Made by a program: the position numbers and the translations under genes. Under the pieces are notes generated by a model that saw only the letters and a program-made list of their open reading frames with translations, was not told the DNA's origin and made no database searches. A stretch of DNA of 64,000 nucleotides, from assembly GCF_019175285.1 (NCBI RefSeq), contig NC_056523.1, positions 110,124,279 through 110,188,278 of the forward strand, in the 5' to 3' direction. The DNA is from Sceloporus undulatus. Taxonomy: Eukaryota > Chordata > Lepidosauria > Squamata > Phrynosomatidae. This document shows, one piece after another, positions 21,701 through 29,811 of this stretch (its first letter is position 1; every line of letters begins with the position of its first letter).

Positions 21701-24700
21701 CCCCCAAAGCCTGCCCTCAACTTATACACAAGTATATATGGTAAAAGTATTAGAGGTTTAAAGAACTAGGCCATACAGGTTTTCATGTAATAAAAACATT
21801 CCTTCCAAAACTGGCTGCAGTAAAGGAATGAGATTAAAATAGAATCATATATCCAATATGTACAATGGATTCTGCAGAAAAAAAATTACATAGAGGCTCC
21901 CGTGTTTATTACAAACTGTTATATTACAAACTGGGCATAATGTAATACAATATATGAAGAGCAATTGTATTTTCTAACACTGCAGTTCTGTAGCAATTCA
22001 CCAGTAAGCAGGCTCCACTGAAAGTGAGACTAACGTTTCCAGAAACAAACATAGGATTGTACCTTCAAAGACCCTTCCAAAAATGCATGCCAAATGTCTA
22101 TAAAGGTATTAACTGCTACATACATTTCCCAAAGATAGCCATTGTAGTGTAGTATTTGCAAAAGCAGCAGTGTAGGTTAGCACAGCCTTGAAAGTGATTT
22201 TTCTGAGATGGAGCTCAACAGAAACAGTTTATGAATTCCTCTAACATTTGGTGATTGGATGTTACAGAACAACTCTACCTTTGTCGTAAAGGATCTCCCC
22301 CTCGTAGCAGTTCATCTTTCTCAGCATTGTCAATAGCAATTTTGCAAGCTAAATTTGCCTTCCTCCAAGCTGTCTGATTGCTGAAATTATTAATATACTG
22401 ATATTTAGAACAATGGTCACTGTGATGACAAAGACAGAAACACTTTTGACTTTATCAAGGTAACAGAATACATACATAACAAATGTCACACTCCATTATT
22501 CTTCTACAAAATAAACAATAATCATCATTAAACTACACTGGCAGCTTATTAGTCAAATTATGTGTGTTCGTGATCCATCCATCCATCCATCCATCCATCC
22601 TACTCCCTTTACAACAAAAATATGTTTCTTATGCAATTGTCCATTCAGCAATGAAAAGGCTTGGATAACTGAAGAAGACAATAACCCAATGGTTATAATA
22701 AAATTATAATAAAATTATAATTATTATTATAAAATATAATGGCCAATGGTTGATTATAAAAATGAGGAGATGCACTGTAGAGTCTGCACCTAAACCAGGG
22801 GTAGGCAACCTGCAGCCCGTGGGCCAGATGCAGCCCGGCAAGGCCTTGGGACCGGCCCCAGCCCGGTCCTGCCGCCGATTGCCGCTGGGGCCTTTGGCCT
22901 CTCACGCGAGGGAGCATGGTGGGGCAATTGTCTATAGAAGCCTCAGAAACATTCATTTATCTTAACATTTTTTTAAAAATCAGCAAATTTTTTCACGTGT
23001 CCTCCATATTTTTTAAAAAGTGCCTTCCATTTGAAAATTTTGTCCTACATTTGTCCCAGTTTATTTATTTATTTATTTATTTTTTAAAAAATATTTAATT
23101 ATTAATTTTTTGGCTTCGGCCCCCCAGTTGTCTGAGGGCCAGCAACCCGGCCCCCGGCTCAAAAAGGTTGCCTACCCCTGACCTAAACAAACAGATCATC
23201 AATCATCTGATGTTAAATGTTTTTGAGTGTCACACACTACAACCAGAGAACACGAAGATACACATAACCCTCTCATTAAAAATGTAATATAGTAAAAGCC
23301 CTACATCATCTTCATACACACGATCAAAGTTTATTTTAGGAACAGGGTGAGTTACATCATGCACTCTCACATTTCCTGATACTGCAGATGCAACTGTGTT
23401 TAGCCACTATGCAGTTGTGTAGATCAGCTCATGTTTTTTTAAACTGTCTCCATTATTACAAAGTTATGTCTATGATATGTACATAAATGCAAATTACTGC
23501 TCAGTGTTTACAACAGGCTACAGTTGGCTGCCAGAAAAGGAGATATGATAGCCAACCCTATAAATTGTACATGGAGGGATAGCTGCAGTGCTTCCCATTC
23601 AACAAAATTCCTGATCTGCCACATGGGTTCAGAAAATCAATGTTAGGTTGGTCTCAGCAGCTTGAGATGAAAAAAAAAACCTAATAAATCAAATAGGCAT
23701 TATGATCCGGATTTCTAATCCAACAAAAAGTGTCTTTGAGAGAGAGAGAGAAATGGAATGTTGGAAGATAAATCTAATTCTGACACTAGCCTGCATGAAT
23801 GCCAGCATTATTGGGGACCAATTTTTTTTTTTTTTGCCTGTTGTTATGAATGGCTTTCAGGTACAAAAAGAGTTGTTTAAACATGTATTTAAAATACAGT
23901 ACTATTCATGTTTACAATTTTACTGACCTGAGCATTTGCTTCTTATGATTTTCTACTTCTTGGAGCAAAACTTGCTTTTCTGATTCTTTATCTTGTTCTT
24001 TAGCCATCTGTTCAAGCTCCTAAGTAGATCCACAAATAATAACTTTTCACCATTACTATCTCTGTGATATTTTTTTAAAAAAATATGTGGTACACATACA
24101 CACTTATTTGTTCTTATTTGGTGCACCCTCATCCTGGAGACAGAAAAGGGTAATACTACCACATTGGATTTGTAGAGCCATCCTAGTTACTAGTCATGTT
24201 TTATATCCAGACCAATTGTCATTATCACTCTCTTTATCTAAGTTCTTAGGAGAATGTATTCCATACAGTTCAACTTCTTAGTGATAGAATCCTAAGAGTT
24301 TAAATTCTAATGTAGCCCAAGACTCAGATCAAGCAGGATATCTGTTCTCCTTTACTTTGTGAACTTGCTATGCTAGTAAGCAAATAGGATCTGGAGCCCA
24401 GACAACTATGCCACTGTACAGATGCCATTGCATTCCATACCATGGTATTATTTCTAAATACTGTACAAACAAGCAGGCACAAACATGCTTCTGAGATGGT
24501 CTGAAGACACTGATGCAAGTGGAGAACACTAACATGTTTCCCTTACAAATAACAGTCTAGTAGCCAAGGATGAAAAGGAAGTGCACACCAGCGAGTGAGC
24601 TGGCTAGCAGAGGAACAATGAAGTACCCTGTGCCTCTTCTGATTCCAGCACAGAAACCAAGAGAGATGCCAGCAGAGGAAACTTCCACCTCTGTGGCCAG

Positions 24701-26118
24701 TACCAAAATACAGTAAATTTCTACAGGAGTGATGGATGTTTCTGTCCTCCTCCACCAGCACCCAGCAGGCTAGTAAAACTTCTGTTGGCTTACAAGGCTT
24801 ATTTACACATTTATTGTTGCTAATTAACATTCCTCACCTGTATTCTAAGCCGCAGATGCTGAAATTTTTCCTTCACGTTGGCATTCAGTTCCGTGAGTGT
24901 ACTTATAGGCCCCATGCAATCTCGGATATCCTGAATGAAACAATAATTAACGTAAAAAAAATCATATATATGTTTCAATATATGGCAACCTGACATTCAA
25001 AATGCTGCAGGCATCTCAGAAGAAGGGGGCACTGAGCCAGGGGGACATTTCAAAAGTATCGAGTTAGTTTAATACCAAATATAAAATGTATATATATATT
25101 AAAAATATAGACCAATAGACCAAAAAGTGACACCAGATGCATGGTTTCTACCGACACTGTGGAAATCAGTCTTAAATCTTGCCTCAATTGTTTAAAAAAA
25201 TCCTTTTATGGAACGGTAACGTAACAACACAATATAAATCACTATATTTAACCAAGAAAGGCACAACCGATCATGACTAGCAATATGTGAACACCCAGTG
25301 GATACATGGATGCAAGTCCATTAACACTCCAATATAACTCCCATACTAGAAAGCTACAGTATTGGGCTGTTGTTTGCTAGCCACAGAAACAGATGGGAAG
25401 CATATTGCCTCAAACAAGAAGCATGATTACACAGAAAGTGGAAAGGTGGAATACCATTGCGAAGGCGAAGGCTTTCATGGCTGGCATCCATAGCTGTTTG
25501 TGGGTTTTTCGGGCTATGTGGCCATGTTCTAGAAGAGTTTATTCCTGACATTTTGCCAGCATCTGTGATTGGCATCTTCTAGAACAGTGGTTCTCAACCT
25601 TCCTAATGCTATGGCCCTTTAATATAGTATGTGTGGATAAAATTGCGGTGTCTCAGTTTCTAAGACCAACAGAACTATGTGTTTTCCGATAGTCTTAGGT
25701 GACCCCTGTGAAAGTTTGACCCCTAAAGGTGTCGCGACCCATAGGTTGAGAACCGCAGTTCTAGAACATGGCCACATGGCCTGAAAAAACCACAAAAAAG
25801 CAAGGAATATCATACTTGACTACCTTCAGGGACGTAGCCAGGATTTTGGGAAGGGGGGGCAGACTAAGTGCCACCATTATACTGGGGCTTGGGCGCGGCA
25901 GCACAGCAGCACACACCATTCATTGTATCTAACGGAAGGGGGGTTCCAGACCCCACAGACCCCACCCTTGGCTAAGTCCCTGCTACCCTGTCTCTGAAGA
26001 TCTGTGCAAAGCCCTCTCGGCATCAGGAAAATGTTCAGAGAGATTAACCTTTAACAGTGGCAAGACAAGAAACAGGGGGTCACTTTCCGCATTACAGAGA
26101 AGCTGCACTTACAAGAAC

Positions 26119-26149
<31 letters not shown>

Positions 26150-27632
26150 GGAAAGACCTAGCTGTCTTAGGATCTGAAAAGACAGGCCAAAATAAAGCTG
26201 CTTCAGGTCAATGTGAAGGTATGCTTTTTAAATGACACACGCATCTTAAGAGGCCAGAAACTGCACCAAAACTGTGCTCTAGTCCTTAAGACTGGAGTGT
26301 GGCTTTGGCATGGCTTCCGGCCTCTTAGGACCTATGCAGCATTTAAACAGCATACCGCCAAAGTGACCCAAAGCAGCTTTATTTTGGCTTGTCTGTTCAG
26401 GCTCTTTGTCTGGAAAATCAGTGTGCAAAGGGATCTTGTAGCACCTTTGAGACTAACTGAAAGAAAGAAGTTGGCAGCATGAGCCTTCCCAGACTTGAGC
26501 CTCCTTGCTCAACATGCACCTGAGGAAACGGGTTCAGAGCCTACGAAAGCTCATGGCCCTAACTTCTTCCTTCCTTCTTTGCAAGCCTTGAAGGGCCCAG
26601 GAGCCCCTTCAGAGCCAAGGGTTGACATCTTCTCTGCCAAACCCCTTGGGAGAGGACTAAGCCAGGGCTGCTTGATCCCTATCCCTGGGAAGTTTCTAGC
26701 CAACAGTTTTAGTCAAATGTGGCACAAACATGGGAGGGGGAAGGACCCAAATCCTTCCAGCCCTCTTACTTCTGGTCACCGCAGAAACAAAGCAGTCTGA
26801 CACCGCTTTAGTTGCCATGGCTCCACGCTGGGGCTCTGCAGCCTGGTCTGTCAAGAGAGTTAATATGGAGTACAATTAATAGCTCTTATGCTGTAAGAAA
26901 AAGAAAACCTATTGCTTTGTTTCAGAAAGTGAACCTAACTGGCCAGGAAGTTACTTTACAGATGTTACATTTTACCATCAAGTGAAACTCTAGATTGCGG
27001 TTAAGATTTTGCAGAAAAGAAATATGTTTGTATGGTTTTTTTGTGCAGGATGTGGGTTGTTTTTAAATGTTTGTCTTATGTTTGTGTGTGTGTCTAATGC
27101 CCTTTGCAAAAACAAAGCATTAAAAAAACCTACAAATCCCAGGAGTCTGTGGGAGAGAGTCAAGGCAGTTTTAAGAATGGGGTGGAACTGCGTTATCTCT
27201 GCAGTGTGGATGCCCCTTCATCTGTTGCTCTAAGAGGCACACTGCAGAAACAATCCAGATTGAGACCGCTTTAACTGCCCTGGCTCAGTGCTAGGGAATC
27301 CTGGGAACTGTAGTTCTGTGAGACATTTAGCCTTCCCTGTCACAGAGAGCGCTCTGAGGCCACAATAAGATACAGCTCCCAGGTCTCCTTAGCACTGAAC
27401 CAGGGCAGTTAAAGCGGTGTCAAACTGGATTATTTCTGCAGTGCGGATGCAGCCCAGGTCGGTGCAGGAGCAGTATAATGCATGAAGCAGGGCTGAGCCT
27501 ATAAAGAGAGGCACTCCCTTGACCTCCTGCTCTGGGCCAAGGTCTTACTTGCACCGCCGCTTTGATCTCCAGGTCGAACTTGACGATCTCCTGGTTGCAA
27601 ACTCGGACCAAGACGTCACCGGCGGCCGCCAT
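9547..27632 (-). CDS. BNIP1: BNIP1 (Sec20-type SNARE), six coding exons
   Basis: The spliced product is a 228-residue ER-anchored Q-SNARE of the Sec20 family. In known biology BNIP1 pairs with syntaxin-18, USE1 and SEC22B in Golgi-to-ER fusion and also affects apoptosis and ER or mitochondrial shape. Coding exons run, in gene order, 27632-27549, 24930-24838, 24019-23928, 22380-22279, 20751-20633 and 9743-9547 (84, 93, 92, 102, 119 and 197 nt). Every junction is GT-AG and the phases agree. Visible marks are an N-terminus containing CNQEIVKFDLEIKA, a central coiled-coil part with KEQDKESEKQ and KANLACKIAIDN, the SNARE-proximal block SMSGTIQLGRKLITKYNRRE, and a C-terminal tail anchor (about residues 203-222) ending KKRLFPFL. 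The length equals the mammalian protein as I recall it. The last intron is 10.9 kb and hosts a DIRS element. CREBRF lies upstream on the same strand. Confidence 0.96.
9815..10265. mobile_element. Palindromic MITE interrupted by another element
   Basis: Arms with TGAGGGAAATGGTCATAAAA and TTTTATGACCATATCCCTCA face each other. The outer arms (AAAAGAAACCCAAAAGGGAC and ATCCATTTTGGCTTTCTTTT) also pair. The right arm is split at 10013-10170 by the CAGGGACGTAGCC element. Confidence 0.65.
10013..10170. mobile_element. Non-autonomous DNA transposon, CAGGGACGTAGCC ends
   Basis: The ends CAGGGACGTAGCC and GGCTACGTCCCTG are perfect inverted repeats. A 7-bp target duplication CTTTGAT lies at 10006-10012 and 10171-10177. 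A second copy is at 25827-25982. The end sequence and duplication size suggest a hAT relative, but 7 bp is unusual. Confidence 0.8.
10266..10514. other. BNIP1 intron 5 sequence left of the DIRS element
   Basis: No exon or element recognised between the MITE and the DIRS flank. Confidence 0.4.
10515..10533. repeat. Left 19-bp direct repeat flanking the DIRS element
   Basis: AAACTTATAATATTAAATA here recurs exactly at 16371-16389 on the other side of the element. It looks like a target duplication or an older local duplication. Confidence 0.85.
10570..10686. repeat. Left inverted terminal repeat of the DIRS element
   Basis: Reverse complement of 16253-16367, identical from the GAGCATCCTGATCTTGGG block to the GC-rich inner end, with small differences only at the outermost part. 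Confidence 0.9.
10789..10884. repeat. Internal complementary region of the DIRS element
   Basis: 10789-10848 is the reverse complement of the left terminus (about 10535-10594). 10849-10884 is the reverse complement of the right terminus (16335-16370). This joined-end structure is the template that DIRS elements are thought to use to complete a circular DNA intermediate. Confidence 0.9.
10907..12481 (-). mobile_element. DIRS tyrosine recombinase part
   Basis: A long frame overlaps the RT part in another frame. Its second half resembles phage-type tyrosine recombinases, with an arginine in ARRVSEIG, an HSTR box and a tyrosine in FTRHYKL. The family uses this enzyme in place of an integrase. 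Overlap of RT and recombinase frames is normal for DIRS. Confidence 0.85.
11962..14040 (-). mobile_element. DIRS reverse transcriptase, RNase H and methyltransferase-like part
   Basis: A frame of about 690 codons. It shows RT blocks (SLDLQDAYLHI, LPFGLASSP, the YLDDLLI catalytic box), an RNase H stretch (TTDASLRGWGAV, RTDNTTAKAH), and then a DLFAS-containing domain like the methyltransferase-like part of DIRS elements. It overlaps the recombinase part at its end. Confidence 0.88.
13835..14842 (-). mobile_element. DIRS gag-like part
   Basis: A long frame of about 335 codons precedes and overlaps the RT frame. It has a helical first half and a basic, Ser/Arg/Asn-rich tail that could bind nucleic acid, as in the first protein of other DIRS elements. 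Assignment rests on position and composition. Confidence 0.7.
14843..16252 (-). mobile_element. DIRS GC-rich leader
   Basis: GC- and CpG-rich sequence between the 5' terminal repeat and the gag-like part, with a long C run near 15525-15540. It holds three near-identical tandem units of about 42-51 bp at 15312-15410, each with AAGATGGCGGC. Several open stretches occur on both strands; base composition explains them. Confidence 0.6.
15312..15410 (+). repeat. Tandem units with YY1-like motifs
   Basis: Three AAGATGGCGGCGCCCATG blocks, followed by a degenerate fourth (AAGATGGTGCC) near 15464. AAGATGGCGGC fits the YY1 consensus AANATGGCGGC. On the plus strand the motif points opposite to the element's coding direction. 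Confidence 0.7.
16253..16367. repeat. Right inverted terminal repeat of the DIRS element
   Basis: Partner of the 10570-10686 arm. In the coding direction this is the 5' end of the element, so it probably carries the promoter. Confidence 0.9.
16371..16389. repeat. Right 19-bp direct repeat flanking the DIRS element
   Basis: Exact copy of 10515-10533. The first AAA may also belong to the element end, since the internal junction has TTT at the matching place. Confidence 0.85.
16390..16943. other. BNIP1 intron 5, AT-rich
   Basis: Unique-looking sequence between the DIRS element and the next DNA element. Nothing recognised. Confidence 0.45.
16944..17491. mobile_element. Hairpin-chain DNA element (16.9 kb copy)
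   Basis: A GC-rich element ends right with GGTCTGTATCCTGCC, the inverse of GGCAGGATACAGACC. Inside are consecutive hairpins, for example GAAAGGGGCC/GGCCCCTTTC, GGTGTC/GACACC around GGGGCATGAAGCC, and GGGGAAGC/GCTTCCCC. The order of blocks matches the 61886-62380 element read in reverse. Open frames on both strands here follow from the palindromes. Confidence 0.65.
17492..19029. other. BNIP1 intron 5, no recognised features
   Basis: AT-rich and apparently unique. No conserved exon seen. Confidence 0.45.
19030..19590 (+). mobile_element. tRNA-headed SINE split by a hAT-like insertion
   Basis: The head (TGGTTTGAGCGTTGAACTAT, GGTTTGAATCCCAG) and body run to about 19203. The tail GGGTCACCATAAGTCAGACA resumes at about 19557. 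The piece between is a separate insertion. The reverse-oriented copy at 20073-20318 shows the uninterrupted form. Confidence 0.65.
19203..19556. mobile_element. hAT-like non-autonomous insertion
   Basis: The ends CAGTGCTTCTCAAT and ATTGAAGAAAGGCTG are imperfect inverted repeats of the CAGTGGTTCTCAA type. CTTAGG occurs on both sides. The interior is rich in AAC/AAAAC repeats and C runs. Confidence 0.55.
20073..20318 (-). mobile_element. tRNA-headed SINE
   Basis: On the minus strand: a head with GTGCAGTGGTTTGAGTGTTG, then CCCACTTGGTGACCATGGGC, and a tail ending TTGAAGGCACACAACAAC. It lies in BNIP1 intron 5, about 310 bp from exon 5. Confidence 0.75.
20633..20751 (-). CDS. BNIP1: BNIP1 coding exon 5
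   Basis: 119 nt between the acceptor TTTAAAG and the donor GTAAGT. It encodes KTTKESLAEGASNITESLMG and on to EETMQTL, the start of the SNARE motif. The last G opens a valine codon that is completed in the final exon. Confidence 0.92.
20840..21072. mobile_element. Palindromic MITE with GGCCNGTTACAGAC ends
   Basis: The ends GGCCTGTTACAGACTGCC and GGCAGTCTGTAACCGGCC are inverted repeats. The palindrome runs through AAATAAGGCTGCTTCGGGTC inward. A 3-bp target duplication ATA lies at 20837-20839 and 21073-21075. A relative with the same interior is at about 26170-26403. Confidence 0.8.
21159..21743. mobile_element. TA-type MITE with inner minisatellite
   Basis: The ends TACCATATATACTTGTCTAT and ACAAGTATATATGGTA pair. 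The family (TATAAGTCGA-type ends) has other copies near 47196-47583, 56311-56650 and 59625-60031. The inside carries a tandem array at 21272-21556. Confidence 0.65.
21272..21556 (+). repeat. Four-unit minisatellite, about 68 bp per unit
   Basis: Units start at about 21272, 21354, 21422 and 21491, each with GCCTTGGGGAAAGTTGTGG, GGAGGTCTGTGTCCCC and a T run. The first unit is longer through GA-rich expansion. Confidence 0.75.
21744..22278. other. BNIP1 intron 4, no recognised features
   Basis: Unique-looking AT-rich sequence next to exon 4. Confidence 0.4.
22279..22380 (-). CDS. BNIP1: BNIP1 coding exon 4
   Basis: 102 nt between the acceptor TTTCAG and the donor GTAGAG. It encodes (S)NQTAWRKANLACKIAIDN and on to GGDPLRQR. 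The sequence follows the mammalian protein closely. Confidence 0.92.
22575..22600. repeat. (CATC)n microsatellite
   Basis: About six CATC units in BNIP1 intron 3. Confidence 0.85.
22796..23180. mobile_element. hAT-type non-autonomous element, CAGGGGTAGGCAACC ends
   Basis: 385 bp. The ends CAGGGGTAGGCAACCT and AGGTTGCCTACCCCTG are inverted repeats, and a perfect 8-bp target duplication ACCTAAAC lies at 22788-22795 and 23181-23188. It is intronic in BNIP1. A longer relative in reverse orientation is at 31063-32090. Confidence 0.88.
23189..23927. other. BNIP1 intron 3, no recognised features
   Basis: AT-rich, with a short AG run near 23740 and a T run near 23825. Confidence 0.4.
23928..24019 (-). 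CDS. BNIP1: BNIP1 coding exon 3
   Basis: 92 nt between the acceptor CTTAG and the donor GTCAGT. It encodes ELEQMAKEQDKESEKQ and on to HKKQML, a charged coiled-coil stretch, and ends two bases into a serine codon. Confidence 0.92.
24020..24837. other. BNIP1 intron 2, no recognised features
   Basis: I see no repeat family or exon here. Confidence 0.4.
24838..24930 (-). CDS. BNIP1: BNIP1 coding exon 2
   Basis: This exon has 31 whole codons between the acceptor TTCAG and the donor GTGAGG, phase 0 on both sides. It encodes DIRDCMGPISTLTELNANVK and on to RIQ, the N-terminal helical part of the Sec20 family. Confidence 0.93.
25453..25803. mobile_element. Penelope-like or other squamate repeat, split by SPIN
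   Basis: Sequence with TGTGGGTTTTTCGGGCTATG, GGCCATGTTCTAGAAGAGTT and TTGGCATCTTCTAGAACATG is a common squamate repeat end. I think it is Penelope-like, from memory of such ends, but this is uncertain. A SPIN element sits inside it at 25585-25758. Confidence 0.45.
25585..25758. mobile_element. SPIN-type hAT element, internally deleted
   Basis: 174 bp from CAGTGGTTCTCAACCTTCCT to GGTTGAGAACCGCAG, with the inner words CCCTTTAATA, TGTGTTTTCCGATAGTCTTA and GTCGCGACCC typical of SPIN. A perfect 8-bp target duplication TTCTAGAA lies at 25577-25584 and 25759-25766. SPIN elements are known for horizontal transfer among tetrapods. Confidence 0.88.
25827..25982. mobile_element. Second CAGGGACGTAGCC element
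   Basis: It matches 10013-10170 throughout, with 7-bp flanks CTACCTT and CTACCCT (one mismatch). It lies in BNIP1 intron 1. Confidence 0.78.
26118..26150. repeat. (TTTC)n microsatellite
   Basis: About seven TTTC units in BNIP1 intron 1. Confidence 0.85.
26170..26403. mobile_element. Palindromic MITE, relative of 20840-21072
   Basis: The inner arms AAATAAAGCTGCTTCAGGTC and AAGCAGCTTTATTTTGGC pair, and the right end is GTCTGTTCAGGC. The left end is more diverged. No clean target duplication seen. Confidence 0.65.
26404..27112. other. BNIP1 intron 1 sequence
   Basis: Includes an old repeat-like stretch (AGCACCTTTGAGACTAACTG near 26440, a word common in squamate repeats). No exon recognised. 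Confidence 0.4.
27237..27450. mobile_element. Palindromic MITE (CACTGCAGAAATAATCC type)
   Basis: The arms CACTGCAGAAACAATCCAG and TGGATTATTTCTGCAGTGC face each other; the inner parts ACCGCTTTAACTGCCCTGG and CCAGGGCAGTTAAAGCGGTG also pair. It lies about 100 bp inside intron 1 from BNIP1 exon 1. A partial relative is at 27113-27215. Confidence 0.8.
27549..27632 (-). CDS. BNIP1: BNIP1 coding exon 1
   Basis: This exon has 28 codons from ATG at 27632-27630 to CAA, followed by the donor GTAAGA. The product starts MAAAGDVLVRVCNQEIVKFD. The start codon sits inside AAAATGGCGGC, a YY1-type initiator motif. The surroundings are CpG-rich. Confidence 0.93.
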
Positions 27633-27747
27633 TTTAGGGCAAACTACGGCGAGCGGAAGGGCCCCTTTTGGAAACGCGTTTCCTCTGCCCCGCCTCCTTT
27701 TCAAAGCCTCTTTGGCCTCAGAGTGTGATGGGGGCTTCTGTGTCTGT
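27633..27747 (-). promoter_or_regulatory. BNIP1: BNIP1 proximal promoter and 5' UTR (inferred)
   Basis: This is a short CpG-rich stretch between the BNIP1 ATG and a large palindromic insertion. It has a GC-box-like GGCGGGGC on the minus strand and a perfect 14-bp palindrome GGAAACGCGTTTCC containing ACGCGT. I see no TATA box. Together with the YY1-type motif at the ATG it looks like a TATA-less housekeeping promoter. The start of transcription is not known. Confidence 0.5.
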
Positions 27748-27973
27748 GGCTGCGTCCACACTGGGGAAATAGCCCGGTTTGGTACCGCTTTAACTCTTGT
27801 GGCTCAAGACTATGGAATTCTGGGAGTTGGAGTTTGTTGTGTGGCCCAGAGCGGAGCAGAGCTCCGCTCTGGGCCCCACAACAAACTCCAACTCCCAGAA
27901 TTCCATAGCAAAGAGTCAGACAAAGAGTCAAAGCGGTACCAAACCGGGCTATTTCCCCAGTGTGGATGCAGCC
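27748..27973. mobile_element. Near-perfect palindromic MITE at the BNIP1 promoter
   Basis: Outer arms of 44 bp, from GGCTGCGTCCACACTGGGGA, pair with one mismatch, and inner arms meet at GGAGCAGAGCTCC. The whole 226 bp can fold back. It ends about 115 bp upstream of the BNIP1 ATG. Confidence 0.85.
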
Positions 27974-27979
27974 AGACTC

Positions 27980-28195
27980 CAAACCGTAGAAATAATCCAC
28001 TTTGACACTGCTTTAACTGTTCCGGCTGAGTGCTAAGGAATCCTGGGAATTGTAGTTTATTGTGGCCCCAGAGCTCTCTCAGACAGAGAAGGCTAAATGT
28101 CTCACAAAACTACAGTTCCCAGAATTCCCTAGCACTGAACCAGGGCAGTTAAAAAGCAGTCTCAAACTGGATTGTTTCTGCAGTGTGTTTTGGAC
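27980..28195. mobile_element. Palindromic MITE (third near BNIP1 exon 1)
   Basis: Same family as 27237-27450: the left part AGAAATAATCCACTTTGACA pairs with CTCAAACTGGATTGTTTCTG, and GGGAATTGTAG pairs with CTACAGTTCCC. Confidence 0.75.
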
Positions 28196-28404
28196 CTAGG
28201 TGAGCTTTACATCCTAAGATTATTGGAACCAAAGGGTTCAAACCGACCAATTTATTCCACATGAACAATCCAAAGGGCAAGTAGTGATATTACATTATAT
28301 GGGGCAACCTTGGAATTTATTTGTTTTACTCTCTAAGTGCTGGAAGCATTAGCAAACAGCTCCCTCAGTAACTCCTATTTAAGAATGGAGTTCATATAAT
28401 AAAG

Positions 28405-28690
28405 ACTTAGGGGCTCGACAGAGTGGCTATTAAGGCTGGCCTGAAGATGGATTCAGGGTGTGGCGTCCACATGATGCACGCCCCAGCTCTGCCCCCAAGC
28501 CAGCATGATGCCATGCGCCACTCCACATGGCACGCAGCATCATAGTGCTCCTCTGGCGCTGCGTCTACATGATGCGGTACCAAAGGAGCACAGAAAAGCT
28601 GCGTGCCAGCAGCTATGATGCCCTTTCCAGAGCGCAAAAAGGAGAGATGCTGCGGCCCTGATCTGGTGCTAAAAGGGGAGGCCTGATAAG
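28405..28690. mobile_element. Hairpin-rich GC element
   Basis: Contains facing words such as TGCTCCTCTGGCGCTGCG and ACCAAAGGAGCA, and shares layout with 43104-43388 (GTGCTCC, GCGCTGCGTC, AAAAAGG). Ends are unclear. Confidence 0.5.
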
Positions 28691-28920
28691 TCCCTTAGTT
28701 TGTTCTCTGAGCCATTGGTGTCTTTGCTCCTAAGTCAGTTCTGTGGCTGCACTGCACTAATTTCTAACACGAAGATTGGAAGAAATAGACCGAGAGAAGC
28801 AGGTTCAGAGCCATTGTTTGTTTCCTGGTTTTCCTTGGTCTTGCTGTAATGAGGCAGATAAGGCCTTGAAGAATGGAAACGTTGGCTTCATTTGCTGTGA
28901 TGATTTATTTAACTTACTGA

Positions 28921-29224
28921 GGCACGTTACAGAGTGCCCAAAAATGGCGCCCTGCTGGCGCCGCTGGTTTCTGCGTCCGGGAACCGCAGTGGTCAAACCG
29001 CGTGATTCCCAGATGCAACAAAAGCTGCAAAAAGCCGCAAGTGTCCAGTGGTGCACTCACGACATCACTTCCGTGACGTCAAGATGGCGGCGCCCGTGTA
29101 GAATGGGCGCCACCATTTTGTACACACCGAGCGCGTACTAGGGTTAGGGACACCCGGAAAGGACGCCCCTTTCTTAACACTAGTACGTGCTTGGCACGTA
29201 CTTTATGCCTTTCCGGAACGGGCC
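28921..29224. mobile_element. Hairpin-chain DNA element with TGA duplication
   Basis: The left end GGCACGTTACAGAGTGCCC and the right end (inverse GGCCCGTTCCGGAAAGGC) are related. A 3-bp target duplication TGA lies at 28918-28920 and 29225-29227. It includes AAGATGGCGGCGCCC and CTAGGGTTAGGGACACCCGG, which also mark the 61.9-kb copy. Confidence 0.7.
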
Positions 29225-29811
29225 TGACTTTGCCTTTACAGTTTAATAATTATAGCTTATAGTTTAATAATAGTTCATAATACCTGGAAGTAATGAAAAC
29301 TCTAGGTAGCTCTCTCAAGCTATTTTTTGTAAAATAAAGTTGTTACCTCAATTGCAGGGGGTCCCGAGGGAGCGTTCACAAATTAAATTCAATGGGGAAA
29401 TTGATGAGAAGCAGTGAAAAGGCTATGTTAATGTAAACCCAGGATCTCAGTCTTTGTATAATGATTCCAAACTCAGAGAACTCCAGAGGCAGTTTTCCAA
29501 ATTAATTTAGTTTATTTAAAAAAGAGAACCCCACACTTACAATCCCACTCTCTCACGCACTCACAAGAACTAACGATGCAAAAAGTAGTAAGTAATAGCA
29601 GGTTACAGGCAAAGAGGTAATACTATACCAGTCAAAAGCATAGCTCCAATTGCAGGATTGAGGATGGCTTGGTAGCCGCTTGCAACATATGAGGTGGCCG
29701 GCTACTGAGATGTCCAGCTGAAATCGAACAGAGGTTCTCTCTGGCTTCAAATTAGATGGCTTTTCCATTGCCTGGGCACATGTGTTTATAGCAAGAAACA
29801 TGTCCTGAGGA
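29225..29811. other. Unassigned intergenic sequence
   Basis: No gene or family recognised. Could include decayed retroelement sequence, but I cannot support a call. Confidence 0.3.

Noticed and set aside
27562-28005. 147-codon frame with a mirrored 99-codon frame near BNIP1 exon 1
   Set aside because: They lie across the palindromic MITE and antisense to BNIP1 exon 1, and the two peptides share sequence because the DNA is a foldback.
29370-29811. Possible retroelement end
   Set aside because: The sequence has a weak feel of a retroelement terminus, but I found no paired repeat, primer site or coding part to support it.
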